Assembly (NCBI GenBank): GCA_002794785.1
Contig: NBBA01000017.1
Location: forward strand, 248,001-312,000
Length of the DNA: 64,000 nucleotides
Reading direction: 5' to 3'
Source of the DNA: Coniferiporia sulphurascens
Lineage: Eukaryota; Basidiomycota; Agaricomycetes; Hymenochaetales; Hymenochaetaceae
Part shown: positions 45,656 through 58,568 of the stretch, piece after piece
Position numbering within the stretch: the first letter of the stretch is position 1
How the letters are laid out: each line of letters opens with the position of its first letter
Notes under the pieces: model-generated
Told to the model about the DNA's origin: nothing
What the model saw: the letters and a program-made list of their open reading frames with translations, nothing else
The model's database searches: none
Program-made: the position numbers and the translations under genes

Positions 45656-47578
45656 ATGAGCAGACTGAACATCGGGGCTTCAGAGTTCGTTCCGGGACAA
45701 TTTAGATTTGCGGCTCCTGCACAGCCGGCACAACCGCTTCCACCACCCATCGAGAGGCCAGAGCAGATTGAAGCTCCCCCGCCGCCTCCCACAATCACTT
45801 TGAACATCGGGGGAAGCAAGCCTACACCTCCACCACCGGCACCCGTACCAGCGCCGGAGCGCGTTCCGGCGAAGGCTGCTGTGCCATCGGCGGCGAACCC
45901 GCCCGCACCGAAGCCTGCACAGTCGGCATCCTCTAAGGCGTCTGCTCCGTCCTCCGCGGCAGGCGCTGGATCCAAAACCTTCACCACAGAACGTGCCAAA
46001 ACCGACGCACAACAGATCGTCCAGGATGTACACTCTGTGGCCGATCAGGAGACGCTGAAGGACCTGTTTGGTGATGGTAAGTAGTGGGCTGTAGCCTTTG
46101 ATCGAGTGCTCATGCAGCAACAGTCAAGCAGCATCTTAGCATCGTATTTATCGGACATGTTGATGCTGGAAAGAGTACTATGGGTGGAAACATCCTCTTC
46201 ATCACTGGAATGGTGGATAAGCGTACGATGGAGAAGTACGAGAAGGAGGCGAAGGATGCTGGTCGCGAGAGCTGGTACCTCTCTTGGGCACTTGACTCCA
46301 CTCCACAAGAACGGTCCAAAGGGAAGACAGTTGAGGTTGGTCGTGGCTACTTCGAGACCACTTCGCGACGGTACACTATTCTCGATGCGCCTGGTCACAA
46401 GACATACGTGCCTTCTATGATTTCCGGTGCAGCGCAGGCCGATGTCGCAGTGCTTGTCATCTCTGCCCGAAAGGGAGAATTTGAGACCGGTTTTGAGAAG
46501 GGCGGTCAGACGCGAGAGCATGTCATGCTTGTCAAGACTGCCGGTGTTGGCAAAATCGTCATTGCCATCAACAAGATGGACGACACTACCGTCAACTGGG
46601 ACAAAACCCGTTTCGATGAGATTGTAGGAAAGCTCATGCCTTTCGTCAAGGCTGCCGGCTATAACCCCAAAACGGATGCAACGTTTATTCCCGTTTCTGC
46701 GCAAACTGGATTGAATTTAAAGGACAATGTCAGCAAGAGTATCTGCCCTTGGTGGAAGTGAGTGTCGATTTATTAATGTAACGATCTCGCGACTCTAACC
46801 AAGTGCAGTGGGGTATCTCTGCTTAACCATCTCGACCAAATGCCAATGGTCGATCGTAAAATCAACGGTCCGCTTATGGTACCTATATCTGAGAAGTACA
46901 AAGACATGGGCACGATTATTGTTGGAAAGATCGAATCCGGACGAGTGCAACGCAATGATACGTTACTACTCATGCCAAACCGCACTGTAGTCGAGGTATC
47001 CGCAATTCATAACGAGCTTGAGGACGAAGTACAAGGGGCATTATGTGGGGACAACGTCCGCGTTCGCCTCAAGGGCGTTGATGATGAAGATATCAGCACA
47101 GGCTTTGTACTGACTTCGCCATCGAACCCTGTACATGCTGTTCGCCAATTCGAGGCTCAACTTGCAATCCTCGAGCACAAAAACATCATCTGCGCCGGAT
47201 ACAGTGCCGTATTACACGTACACACGCTCGCGGAGGAGGTCACGCTTTCGGCACTTCTGCACTACTTCGACAAGGCGACGGGCCGTAAATCGAAGAAGCC
47301 CCCACAGTTCGCAAAGAGGGGTCAAAAAGTCGTTGCGCTCATCGAGACTTCCGAACCTATTTGCATCGAGCGGTTCGCGGATCATCCGCAGATGGGCCGT
47401 TTCACTTTACGAGACGAGGGTACGATTTCCCACTACAGTTGGAGCTTCTATACTAATTAATTGATTGGATCTTATAGGCAGGACGATTGCAATTGGCAAA
47501 GTTACAAAACTGATAGAGACATCATCCGACTTAGTGGAGGGCGTTACCAACCTGGCGCTAGGAGGGCCTGCTGCTTAA
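45656..47578 (+). CDS. SUP35: Translation termination factor eRF3 (SUP35)
   Basis: GTPase that works with eRF1 to release nascent peptides at stop codons. Exons 45656-46076, 46124-46757, 46809-47419 and 47478-47578 give 588 residues. The N-terminal ~135 residues are Pro/Ala-rich and start with SRLNIGASEFVPG, matching the PAM2 motif that binds the MLLE domain of poly(A)-binding protein. The QN-rich oligopeptide repeats of yeast Sup35 are absent. The GTPase domain is complete: GHVDAGKST (G1, residues 151-159), DAPGHK (G3), NKMD (G4), followed by EF-Tu-like domains 2 and 3 ending RTIAIGKVTKLIE. The joins restore WWNGVSLL and DEGRTIAIG at introns 2 and 3. Confidence 0.96.
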
Positions 47579-48320
47579 GGCATGAGATTTTCACGATACT
47601 TGTGAGGATGAGAGCAGACTACCGTAAGATATATTTGACGGCAAAGTGGCGCTTGTATGTAATTGTATTACTTGCAAGACATATCTAACAAGAGGTGTCG
47701 ATGATGAACCCTTGTCCTCGCTTGACGCCTATTAAGCGTTATTGTTGGAAACACGAAGGCTTCAGGGAGACGAGACATAGTTTACAGCCTTGAAGTAAAT
47801 TCGGGAGCAAATAAATAAGTAGTCACTAAGTTGGGGACAGGAGTCGAGATCCTCAATATTAATCTTAACGCAAAACTCCGATTTCCACTCAAGTGACGGC
47901 AGGCTCCGACATTTTTTCGGATGTCAGGGACGCGTCGGTCACATGACTAAAACTTTACTTTTGCCCTCTGTCCCCCGGGCCCCAGTAGTTACGGTGAAGT
48001 TCAAGGTGCCGCCCCGAGTGTCGAACAATGCAACTACCCCACAATTCACAGCTTCGACCCCTACTAGCGGCGAGGGAAGTTTTCCGTTGTTAACACTGAA
48101 CTTAAACACACAAAATGTGGAATCTTCGCCGTAAAGTTAAGAACGTTAAAGTAATACAATTACAGAAATTCAAGTCGTAACTGGTGGGTCGTATATAGCA
48201 CCATTCTTCTCCGAGTACCCCTGACTCGGACGTCTCAGATCTCTACGTCCGGGGCCGCCTTAGTAGCTCTCCATCAGGGCGCGGAAGCTCCAAGAAATAT
48301 GATACCGATTTTTTTAAACT
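47579..48320. other. Convergent 3' flanks of SUP35 and the sugar transporter
   Basis: 742 bp between two stop codons, with the 3' UTRs of both genes. A 63-codon frame at 47943-48134 has no motif. No RNA gene seen. Confidence 0.5.
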
Positions 48321-50674
48321 CTACTCCGCCCCTTTCTCCTTTTCCTCGCGTACCTCGTCCGCGGTGCTCCCATCTTCCCCGTGATGATGTTCTTTGATAG
48401 ATGGCTTCCATGTGGATGAATTCCACGGCTTCACACCCGAGCGGTACAGCTCGTCGACTTCCTCGAGACTGAGGCCCTTCACTTCCGGGATCGCGAAGTA
48501 TACGTAGACGTAACCGAACACGAGCATACCGAAAAAGATCAGGAGAATGAGCGGGCCGATGCTAATTAACGCGAAAAAGGCACATTGAGCAGGACAGCTC
48601 GGACCGAAATAATGTTGGACTCTTACTCAGCGGCTATGCGCGGTGCGAAGAAGGACAGCAAGAAGTTCCATAACCAGTCTGCGGAGAAGTGCGGTTTGAT
48701 ACGTGAGTAACACGCACGGAAAAAAGTCAGGAAACAGGGATATTGCTCACTCGTTGCACTTCCCAGAGCGATACTCTTTGCGCGCACGCGCAACGGGAAT
48801 GATTCACCGAGGTACACCCATGGCGTCGGACCCCAGAAGATGCTGTAGCTGAAGACGTGAAGGATTGCGAACGCAATGAGCACGTCGCCACCCTGCTTAT
48901 TACGCGCCGTAAGCGTGATTGTCGATATATCGACCTTTGGACCTGGCAAGAATGCATGTCCGACGACGCCGGCCTGAAGTGAACAATGTCAGAATTGACC
49001 CACAAAAGTTTAATGCACAACACCGAAAAGAATGAACATACGATTAATGAGCAGACCGCCTCCATGACTGCACCGGTAAGTAAAGACTGTCGTGGCAATA
49101 AAAACAGTGTCAGAAAAACACAGCACCATACGAGTTCGTCGAACATCTACTTACTCTTCTTCTACCCCAGGTATCGATCAAGTATAGGGCGGGGACCGTG
49201 CCTACTACGGAAACGGCGCCCAAAATGGTCTGGATGACATACGGAGACAGTCTAATCACGCCGTCAAAATGCAGATCCATGATAATGCGATAGCCTAGAA
49301 CTCACTGTGTTCCTGCGCTCTTGAAGAATGTGTCGCCATAGTAGTCTAGGAACAGCGGCAAGGTTAGCGGTCATAAGATCTAAAAAACCGGGATGAGGCA
49401 CGCACAGTAGAAGTTTTGTCCATTCAACTGCTGGATGAACTGGAGCATCATTCCGTTGAGAGTGCGCTTCCACAGCTGGTTACGTGTCGAGAAGCACTCA
49501 AGCCACGTCGCCTTTCCTCCCTCGTTCTCCGCGCGGATACCAGCGTCTATCTCCTCGATGGCATCCAGCACAAGAGGGTGGTCCTCACCGACCGAGTTCA
49601 ACTCCGCGATCACGCGTCGCGCCTCGTCCACTTGACCAGTCCCGAGAAGGTGTCGCGGCGACTCAGGCAAGAAAAAGATGCCGGAAAGTAGGACGAGCCC
49701 CCAGACGAGCTGCAGCCCGACCGGCACTCGCCACGAAGCGGAGCCTTTGATCGAGTGCGTCCCGAGGTCGATAAGATAACTCAGGAAGATACTGTGAGAC
49801 CATGCATAGGTGATTAGGGACCGACTTCTGCCGAAAACAAAATTATATGCTAACCCCATGATGATTTGCAGCTGGTACAACACGAGCATCGCACCGCGAA
49901 TGCGCTTCGGAGCCGTCTCGCCGTTGTATAACGGGACAATGGCTACATAAATTATAAGATTAACATTCGCCAGGCACGCAAGAGAAGAGAGAAGAGCTCG
50001 CAAGCTTACCCGACAAGGCGCCGACACCGAGACCAGCGATAAACCTTCCAATAGTGATCTGGACGATCGAGAAGGTTGTGCCCGTCTGTATTGCGACGCC
50101 GACAGTGAATATCGCTGACCAAATGAGAATAGATGCCCGTCGGCCGAAGCGGTCGGATGTCAACGCCTGACCAAGTGCACCGCTGCACGAATGAGTTAGT
50201 AAAGAAGTGTCCGAACCCGGCGTTATTAGGTCCCTTACACAAATGTTCTGTGAATTATATGGTTAGAATTTGATATCTGCTATAAATGAAGAATGCTCAC
50301 CCTGCGGATAATAGAGAAGTGATGATTGACTGGCGCGAGCTGGACAGAACGAAACCCCCTTGGCCATCAGGCTGGCCGAAGCGCTCAATGAAATCGGGCA
50401 TAATAAGACATCCCTGGACCCCAGCGTTAGAGGGGAACATGATTGTTCTCGCAAACCGAACGCACTGAAATGACACCAATGTCGTAGCCAAAGAGGAAGC
50501 CTCCTGAAAGCGATTTTGCGAAAAGATCAGTAAGACAGAAGTACAAAGTGGGGAAATATTCGTACCGAATGCAATAAACACAGCGAGCAGGACGGCTTTG
50601 CGGTTTATTGGCAACGGCGGTTGAACAATCGCGACGTTTTTCGCGTCAGAGGACGCGGTTTCGGCCTTCGACAT
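48321..50674 (-). CDS. Sugar/proton symporter, MFS sugar-porter family
   Basis: Plasma-membrane hexose-type transporter with 12 predicted spans. The 13 exons on the minus strand are 50674-50566, 50503-50466, 50413-50301, 50247-50239, 50182-50010, 49942-49855, 49791-49406, 49345-49306, 49251-49155, 49086-49042, 48973-48751, 48678-48627 and 48561-48321, giving 537 residues. Sugar-porter signatures: GFLFGYDIGVISG, DRFGRR, RFIAGLGVGALSAIVPLYNGETAPKRIRG, PESPRHLL, QQLNGQNFYYYYG, DTWGRR, WGPTPWVYLGESFPLRVRAKS and PEVKGLSLEEVDELY. Both termini are hydrophilic and cytosolic, the C-terminus rich in His and Glu. Start ATG 50674 is the first in frame. Exon 4 is 9 nt. The substrate sugar cannot be told from sequence. 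A TATA element lies at 50811-50820. Confidence 0.92.
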
Positions 50675-51627
50675 TTTCAAAAAACGATAGGAGAGTCACG
50701 GAGGGGGGGGGAGGGAGATAGCACAGAGTCGGACCTCGTCCAGTGTTCGCGGGGAAAAGGTATGAGACAAGGAGAGAATCTGTCCTTGCTTTTTGTGCTC
50801 AGATACCGTGCTTTTATAAAGGAAGCAAGGCCTGCCCGGGGGGACACTGATCCGTCTCACGCACCGACTATGCACGAGATAGCGCTGAGTTCAGGCGCGA
50901 CATGTCGGTGTCTGCCATCACCCAAGTTAGGCGCAGCACGGTCAGATGACGCACGGGTGAAGCAATAGAAGGCTCTGGCGGTCCGGGGAAAAATTCTAAT
51001 GCTTCGGAAGGCGCGGCCTACGCGGGTAGGTGGGCTGGGGTAAGCAGGGTGGGGGCCCGTGGGGTGGAGAGCGGGAGAACAATCGGACCGGACCTGGCTA
51101 TAGACTGCTCCGGGTTGTGATTTCCGGATATGTGCATACTGAAGAGACGAATAGGAATGAAGAGCTCAATCTACGATGTTCAATACTCGGGCTATGGCAA
51201 GACATATTCTGTACTATTAAAAACAGAGAGTTGAACGAAGTCGATCGTAACTTGAAATACGTTGTTGATCGTCAAGGTTCAAGGACTTGCTCACGCGCGT
51301 GAAAAGTTGGGATCGACACAGGCGAGATCGACCAATAATGCTGACTCATGCATTTGCCTGCGTCACCATTCAAGTTTTCGAAGTACTCTTCCTTCTGGAG
51401 TCGCACTCGACCAATTGACTCCGTCCACATTTCGGTTCACGACAATCACAACAGCAAGGTGCAGAACAAGTTGCAACCCCAAACCTACGTTATTCTACGT
51501 CACTATGCGCGTACAAGGGCACAAAAATATTACGCCCGGATGTAGAAGGCTCGGCAAACGCGGAGAATGATGAAAACTCGGGCCGCGAACCCACGAAAGA
51601 ATTCTATGCGCGCTCGGCTCGGTGGCT
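50675..51627. promoter_or_regulatory. Promoter region of the sugar transporter gene
   Basis: 953 bp between the transporter start and the 3' end of the copper ATPase gene, both minus strand. The part next to the transporter is GC-rich with poly-G runs; the rest has no recognisable gene. Confidence 0.45.
50811..50820 (-). promoter_or_regulatory. TATA box of the sugar transporter gene
   Basis: TTTATAAAAG on the minus strand about 140 nt upstream of the start codon at 50674. A G-rich run (on the plus strand, GGGGGGGGAGGGAG near 50702) lies between, which on the transcript strand is a C/T-rich leader. Confidence 0.5.
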
Positions 51628-54600
51628 CTAGTTCGACTTTGGCGGACTTGCCCTTGGCTCCCGATATAACCGAAGTAGGAGTGAACTCATCACGACAGAG
51701 ACAGACCTACCCCAAAAATGTGCGTTAGTAAAGAGCATTATTTGCGAGTCAGGACCCGACTCACGATAAGGCCATGGCAAGTGACGCCCAAACAGGGTCC
51801 AGTCTCGCGTGCCCAGCGGGGTAAATCACCCCGGCGGCGATAGGCAGCGCGCAAATGTTGTATATGCCAGCCCAGAACTGATCAACTACGATGAGCATAA
51901 ATAGTACAATTGCGCAGGTGATGACTTTGACTTACGAAATTGAACTTTACACGGTTGAATACCTTACGAGATAGATCCGCCAGGGTCAGTAAGCTCCAAA
52001 GATCGGATTTGATGAGGATGAACGATGCGCTGGAGATGGCCACATCGCTGCCCGATCCGACAGCAACTCCAACATCTGCAGCAGTCAAGGCCTAGGATAC
52101 AAGGTCATCTTAGAATCCGTTCACAACCTCCAGAGAAAAGAGAACGCACCGGTGCATCGTTAATCCCATCTCCGACCATCGCGACAATGCATCGCTCGTT
52201 GAGCCGCTTAATGCCCAGGAACCGCATCCACCATGCCTGCTCCCGTTTTGTCCCGACACTCTGCAACCAAGCGATCTTCTCTGCCTTCTGGTGGGGAAGC
52301 ACGCCTGCGATGACGTTCGTCTCTGGAATTCCAACGGCACGCGCGACCGCACGTGCTGTCGTTGGATTGTCACCAGAGATCATCCACGTCCCTAGTCCTT
52401 GCTCCTGCAGCGCGAGCACGACATCGCGCGCTTCCGCACGCAGTTCGTCCGCAGCAGCAAAAACCGCTACGACGGAATATACACCCGAATCAAAGGACGC
52501 ATCACGCATCGCGACAGCAATAACGCTCCTTCCTTCATTCTTCCACTGTTCGAAAAGGCGTTCCTGAGTTATATTGAGCGCAGCCCCGTGCTCCTGCATC
52601 CACTGCTCGTTTCCGATTATCGCCTCACACGATGGGGACGTAAAAGTGCCCTTTAGTCCTCGTCCAGCTGTCTCCTCAATCGACGCCGTGCCCTGGGAAA
52701 GCTTCACATCTCCATGCTGCTCGCAATAATTGCGCACTGCGATTGCAAGCGGGTGCGAGCTCGCTGATTCGAGGGCGTGCGCAACGCCCAAGACGGTATC
52801 GCGGGTCCATGGGGTCCCGGTTGTCTGAATGTCGGCGTCCGTAACGCGGGGCTCACCGCCTTGCGTCAAAGTGCCCGTCTTATCGAAAACGATAAGGTCG
52901 AGCTGAGCGGCCTCCTGAAACGCTTCTCCACCACCGCGAACGAGGATACCATGTTTTGCGGCGAGACCCGAGCCAACGAGGAGCGCGGTCGGGGCGGCGA
53001 GGCCGATCCCGCAAGGGCACGCGACGACAAAGACCGCGATCGCGAATTCAAGAGCCCAGACAGCTAAGGGTGGCAAGAAGTAAATAAGTCTAATAATAGC
53101 AACAGAGCTAGAAGAAACGTACGCCAGCCTCCAATAGGTATATCAAGGTACGATTGCGGAAGAGTACCGCTAAGACCCAGAGAAAGCCAGATGACCCAAG
53201 TAAGCACTGCAAGTAAGGTGGTAATAGGGACGAAGAACCCAGTCACGAGGTCCACTATTTTCTCAATTGGCGCACGTTTCGTCTGGCCCTCACGGACGAC
53301 TTTGACGATCTGATCAAGTCTGGAAGCCCCTTGAGCCTAACTGGAAAGATGATAAGAATAGCGGAATGCTTACAAAGTCTCTCCACCGAGCGTAGTAATT
53401 CTGACTTCCACGACCTTGCCTCGGTTGATCGTACCCACAAAGACTTGATCACCAGCAACTTTCTTTACGGGCCTACTCTCCCCTGTTAACGAACTCTCGT
53501 CGAACTGGCTTCCTTCTCTTGAATCCACGACACCATCTGCGGGCGGGCTGGACCCATGTGGCACGCACACGACGTCGCCTACCTCGAGCAAGTCGACGTT
53601 CACTTTCTGAATTCGCAACCCGGGCTTCTCACTATGGCTATCTTCACTGGAGCCCCTCTCGAGATCAACATCAAAATCCCCAGACTCCATGAATTTCTCT
53701 GCAATTCTCGCTTCCTTTTCCGGGACCAGCAGCAATGCCTCCGAGGGCTGAAGCTTGCCCAGAGCAGTAACGGCATCAGCCGTTCGCCCCTTGCTGTACG
53801 CCTCGAGGAAGCGTCCTGCAAGGAGGAACATTGAAAGAAGGACCACTGAGTCAAAGTATGTCGTATTGTCGCCCTGTCCGTTCGGATCCGTTGGCTGCAC
53901 AGCCGCAAGAGCGAGGAGCGCGACGGATGCGAAGTACGCTACTGATACGCCCATGGACACAAGCAAGTTCATACTTCCAAAGCGTACGAAGCGACGCCAC
54001 ACGGGCGTCTTACTCCCCCAGCGCCAGAGATTGTAGATTTCCTTTATGCTGCGCCGGTGGAACACGCCAGCGCTGAAAAACATCGCAGGGGTCGCAAGGA
54101 AAAAGAGTGCCCACTGAGCGCGACTTGCGTTGCCCGTCCACAATGGGTGCATGAACCACATGCGTGTCGGGTTCGTGGCAGGCACGAGCGTCATGTACAC
54201 GATGCCGATAATAAATGTTGGAATGGCGAGAATAACGGATGACATGAGCCGAATGAACAAACGACGCTGCTCTGTCGCATGCATGAGCCGCGCGCGTTCC
54301 TCAAGTGATGGTGGCTTGGCGATGGAAACGATGAAAGGTGGTGATTTAGCAGAAGAGATAGCGAAGACGATCTGCCTTATCGTGAAGTCCGGAGGGGATG
54401 GCGTATAGGTGAGTCGGATTACTGGGTTCGGATCGCTGAAAGATTTAAAGGACTCTTCTATAGTGACTCTATCACCGAAGGCATCCAGCGCCTTCATGAC
54501 TTTCTCTGGGCAATGTCTTTAGAAGCATTAATAGAAGTAGGGCGATAGAAGTAGGGAAACGTAAACTCACTGGCAAAACATGCCGTCTACTCTCAATGAA

Positions 54601-55696
54601 ATAGTTCGCGGTCCGTCGACCTCTAACTCTTCTTGATCGACCGACTCCACCGAAAATAACTCAGCTTCGTATCCGCCATCTTCTATGGTGTTTATGATGT
54701 CCTTTACGAGGTCCTTGCTCTCCAACGTCATCGTGGCGGACTTCCCAACGAGGTTAACGGAGACGTCAGAAACACCCTGCATTTTGGACACGGCTTCCGT
54801 AACATTTCCAACGCACGAGGCGCAGGTCATGCCCCCGACGGAAAAGGTTGCGCGGTAAGGACCCTGTTCTTGGCGAGGTTTGGATGAAGATTTGCCTTTC
54901 GAGCCCTTCTTGGGCTTGCTTGGCTCAATGGTGACAAGCTCACATTCGTACCCTCCATCTTCAATAGCTTCAACCAATGCGCCTACCAAGTCCTTATTCT
55001 CTATCGTGGCTGTGGCGGACTTGCTAATGAGGTTGACCGCAACATTGGACACACCCGGAATTTCCGAGGCAACGCGGCTGACTGTCCCGACACACGAGGC
55101 GCAAGTCATTCCGCCTATGGAGAACGCCACACTGTAGGGCGCCCCCTCGTCAGATAATTTCGCATCGCCGACCTGCGGCGCGTACACCTCCCGTGGTTGA
55201 TAGTCGAGGTTAAGCGCTACAACACGTGGAGAAATCTCGGCGTACTTGTCGGTGGGAAGGATCTTGCCCGCCTCACCAGGCGTACCGGAGACGGTCGCTG
55301 ACTTCGATTCCTGCTGGCAGAGCTGACAGTGTTCCGCATGTTTCTGGCGTCTTTTGATAGACCAGTCGGCAAAGTAAGACGATGAGCGGCGGACGTTAAT
55401 GCTCGCAGGCTCGGGGGTGGAGACCAGGTCGAACCCTGCGTCATCGAGGGCGGCCTTGATATCGGCCGGGGTGAGGGCGGGATCGTGCTCGACGGAGACG
55501 GTCTGCGAGACGATAGAGGAGTTGATTGCAATGGGCGGTGGAGACAGGGAGGACAGCGCATCGCGTATGGTGCTGACGCAACTGGGGAAACCGAGGAGAA
55601 AGTTAGGGACAATGGATAGAGCACGAAAACCGCTGCGGGAACGTACCTGCTGCAGTGTAAGTTGGAGATGAGGATCGTTGTGTTCATCGTCGACAT
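51628..55696 (-). CDS. CCC2: Copper-transporting P1B-type ATPase (CCC2/ATP7 family)
   Basis: Pumps Cu(I) into the secretory pathway to load multicopper oxidases such as Fet3 or laccases. Exons on the minus strand are 55696-55647, 55581-54571, 54516-53374, 53319-53123, 53063-52150, 52091-51936, 51877-51765 and 51706-51628, giving 1220 residues. Four heavy-metal-associated domains carry CxxC: Cys15/18 (CSSC), Cys177/180 and Cys270/273 (GMTCASC), and Cys353/356 (GMFCQHC). Core motifs: TGES, CPC in the membrane (Cys816-Pro-Cys818), DKTGT with phosphorylated Asp861, SSHPLAIAV with the HP motif, and GDGINDAP (residues 1098-1105). A Cys/His cluster KHAEHCQLC lies between the first two metal domains. 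The tail after the last span is short ([14 protein letters not shown]). A TATA box lies just upstream. Confidence 0.96.
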
Positions 55697-55742
55697 GATT
55701 TTTCGTACTATGGAAACCCGGGTTGGTGGTTGGGAGGGGAGG

Positions 55743-55751
55743 CTTATAAAG
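55743..55751 (-). promoter_or_regulatory. TATA box of the copper ATPase gene
   Basis: CTTTATAAG on the minus strand, about 48-56 nt upstream of the start codon at 55696, in a pyrimidine-rich context. Confidence 0.5.
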
Positions 55752-58568
55752 GGAGGGAGGGGGAGTCAGTGGGACTCTTGTGGTGAGGCCGGATGCTCTG
55801 AAAATGCCTCAAGATGAGCTAATAGGCACCCAAGGGTTTGGCGCGCCAACTATTTTGGACTGCTTTGTCAGGCAGATGTCCATAAAATGTCTCATTTTGC
55901 TTAGTAAGTAGACGAGCCATTTGTGCTGCGTCCCTCGCTCATCACTTCTTATCCGAAAAAGGAGGCCGACTAGCCTGCGGTACCAATCTCCGAGCCAAAG
56001 AAACACCGACAATCAACACGAGTCAGCCTCAAATGGCATCCAAGTCACCTCTACTTGGACTTGGAGCACGCACGCCCTCACAACAGAACCGGACGGCAGT
56101 TCTTGTGTCTTTAATTCGGGACTGCCAGCGCGCAAATTTCCCCAGTTGCGTTGGGGAAGTTGTATTGGTCCGCGTGGTCGGAGACCGCAATTCCCCGCCG
56201 TTCTCACCGCGCACGGTCGGATAAGTTGAAGAAGTTCTTGGTCGGCCGCCCGAGCCCTTTTCCTCGGCGGAAATGACATACGTGTCCAAAAAACTTGCTG
56301 ACTGTTGCTACTGTTGCGCGGACAACAATCGGGTAGCCTAAGTTTTCAAGAACATTGATACCGTCTGCATGATACGGATTACTTTTTTCCTCCGGTTTCT
56401 GGGAAGGATTGCGACATACGCTGAAGAATGAAGCTCATCCGAATTACACATCATTTTTGGAAGCCATGTGATCGTGAGAATTATCATCATTTTCCCAGTG
56501 TCGCACAAGTGCCGCAGCCTCCCGCCAGCCACCATCAGTACACTTATGATCATGAAGTACCCTTTTGAGTCTCTTCTTCGCGGCGCCACCATATTTTCAT
56601 ATTCGCTGTCTTGAGACTCACAGCTACCTTGTCACGGCGCTCATTACACTCAGCATCCGAAGGCATCATGCAACTTCACCTTCCATGAGGACGCCACTCT
56701 CGGAAGACTACCGCGCTACTTTTGCCTCAGACCACATTCGGTGAGAAGACTGCGAATAGTAATGTAGCGACTCAGCCGCTTTAGTCGTACGAAGCGCTCC
56801 GGCGGATTCGCCACTTGATCACGCCGTTTAGCAACTATAACAACACATCCTCTTTTTAGGAGTGGAGCTCAGTTGCAATAGAACACATGGATCAACTGTT
56901 TCGAGCTCGTAAGCGGTTCCAGCTGAGAAGTCCTGATTTAAGTCGCTGCTTAAGGTGTGCATTAAATTGATGTTGAAGTCATAAGACGAGTATGTGATGG
57001 GTTCACAGTCTCCGTGACTCCTGTGGGCTTCGCTGACGATTGACATTGTGAGGACTTTTGTCAGATGCTCTTTTCTTGCTCCAAGTCCTATTCTTCCCCG
57101 CCTTGGAGAAAACTGCCCTCGAGCTCGGTCCGACGACACGCCGCTTCCGTTCCTGAGTCGAATCACTTTGTTGTACCTACTTTTCCTACTACTGCCTCCG
57201 GAATCGTGCTTTACACCTCCCAGATCTTCGAGCATCCTAGCCGTATTCCTAGAGCTCATCGTGACCCTAAGGCTTCTTTCACTTCGCCCTTTCCCATATT
57301 TGCAATTCTCTCCCCCGCATTATCTGTCGGGGCCACTTCGGCGCTGTCCCGGGCTTCCTATAGACTGTCAACGCTGATCACCACTGTACTGTGTACTATG
57401 CAAGTTTCTTAATGTTCGGAAGTATGTCCGCAATTCACACAAGACCGAAGTCTAACGATTCTGGGAGCTAACCTTTTCTCTGGGAAACGTGATGTGCCAG
57501 GCAACTATCAGAACATGCTTTTTTCACATCACTATCCAGGGCCGCTTTATATCTCGTGTCGCGCAAGTATGGCGTGCGTGATCACTTTCGCGTACCATAC
57601 TTTGTATTCTGGTAAATCGCCAAGAAGAAGTGTCAGGAAGCATCCGAATTCGCCCATGCTGAACCAGAGAATTCAAAGGACTATGAGTCTATGACAGTGG
57701 GATCCGCTGAGAAGACGGCTGGCCCATGCACTCGAACGTCTGCACCAACGCTTTAAGTGTGTATTTCGCCTTATTGCGCGCAGCCTCAGGCGCAGCGCAC
57801 GTAAATAAGGCCGTTACTGGACTACGCCTGACTTACGGGGAGAGGAGGCCTGAGAAACTGTACAGTGTGCGCTCAGTGTCTTAAACTGATTATGAACGCG
57901 GAGCGCTGGACGAGTAATTTCAGGTACCGTTGGCAGGGCCGCCCGGCGAGGGGAAATAAAATAAATGACGGGCCGAGGCTATCAGGCCCGAATCGAATCG
58001 TGTTTATACCTGGTCGCCTCTTGCGGCCGTTGTCTTGCCGTTCCTCTCTTTCATACTGACTCCGCTCCCCCTCGGTCCCACTCATGCTTAATGCTCATAC
58101 ACCTATCTTCACGCCAACTGCAGTTCGCTCGTCAAACCTTATACACCCCTTGTCACCACTTCAATTCTTCGGCAGTGTCAATCAAAGCACTGTTTATTTG
58201 TATTCTGATGTGCTTTAATGATAGATCCGTTGAAAATGTTGAATGTCTTTGGAATACACATTGATGACGTTTATAGCACATGTTCAATTAAAAGACAGGT
58301 ACTTTAAATTATTACTGGTGTTCTTAGCTGGGCCTTAATATTCTCACTGCACGTATCGTATCGACTAGGGTCGGGTGTCGTTGCTGGTGCTCACGGGTCT
58401 ACACAGCCAGACTGCAATCTCCATACAACTCCTCGGACGCAGCGGGCACGTCCGGGTTTATTTGGTGTGTGGCCCCTGACTGATCTTGGCTCAAAAGAGC
58501 GATGGTCAGACCTAACGGAATTCAAGTCTGCAATCACCCCATCTCAACACCCCACTTTTTCGTGAACG
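55752..58568. other. 2.8-kb region without a supported gene
   Basis: Lies between the divergent CCC2 and SDR genes. Open frames are short, overlap on both strands and show no motifs. Pyrimidine-rich patches occur at about 57060-57380. No transposon ends, tRNA or tandem repeat was recognised. Promoters of the two flanking genes must occupy its edges. Confidence 0.5.
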
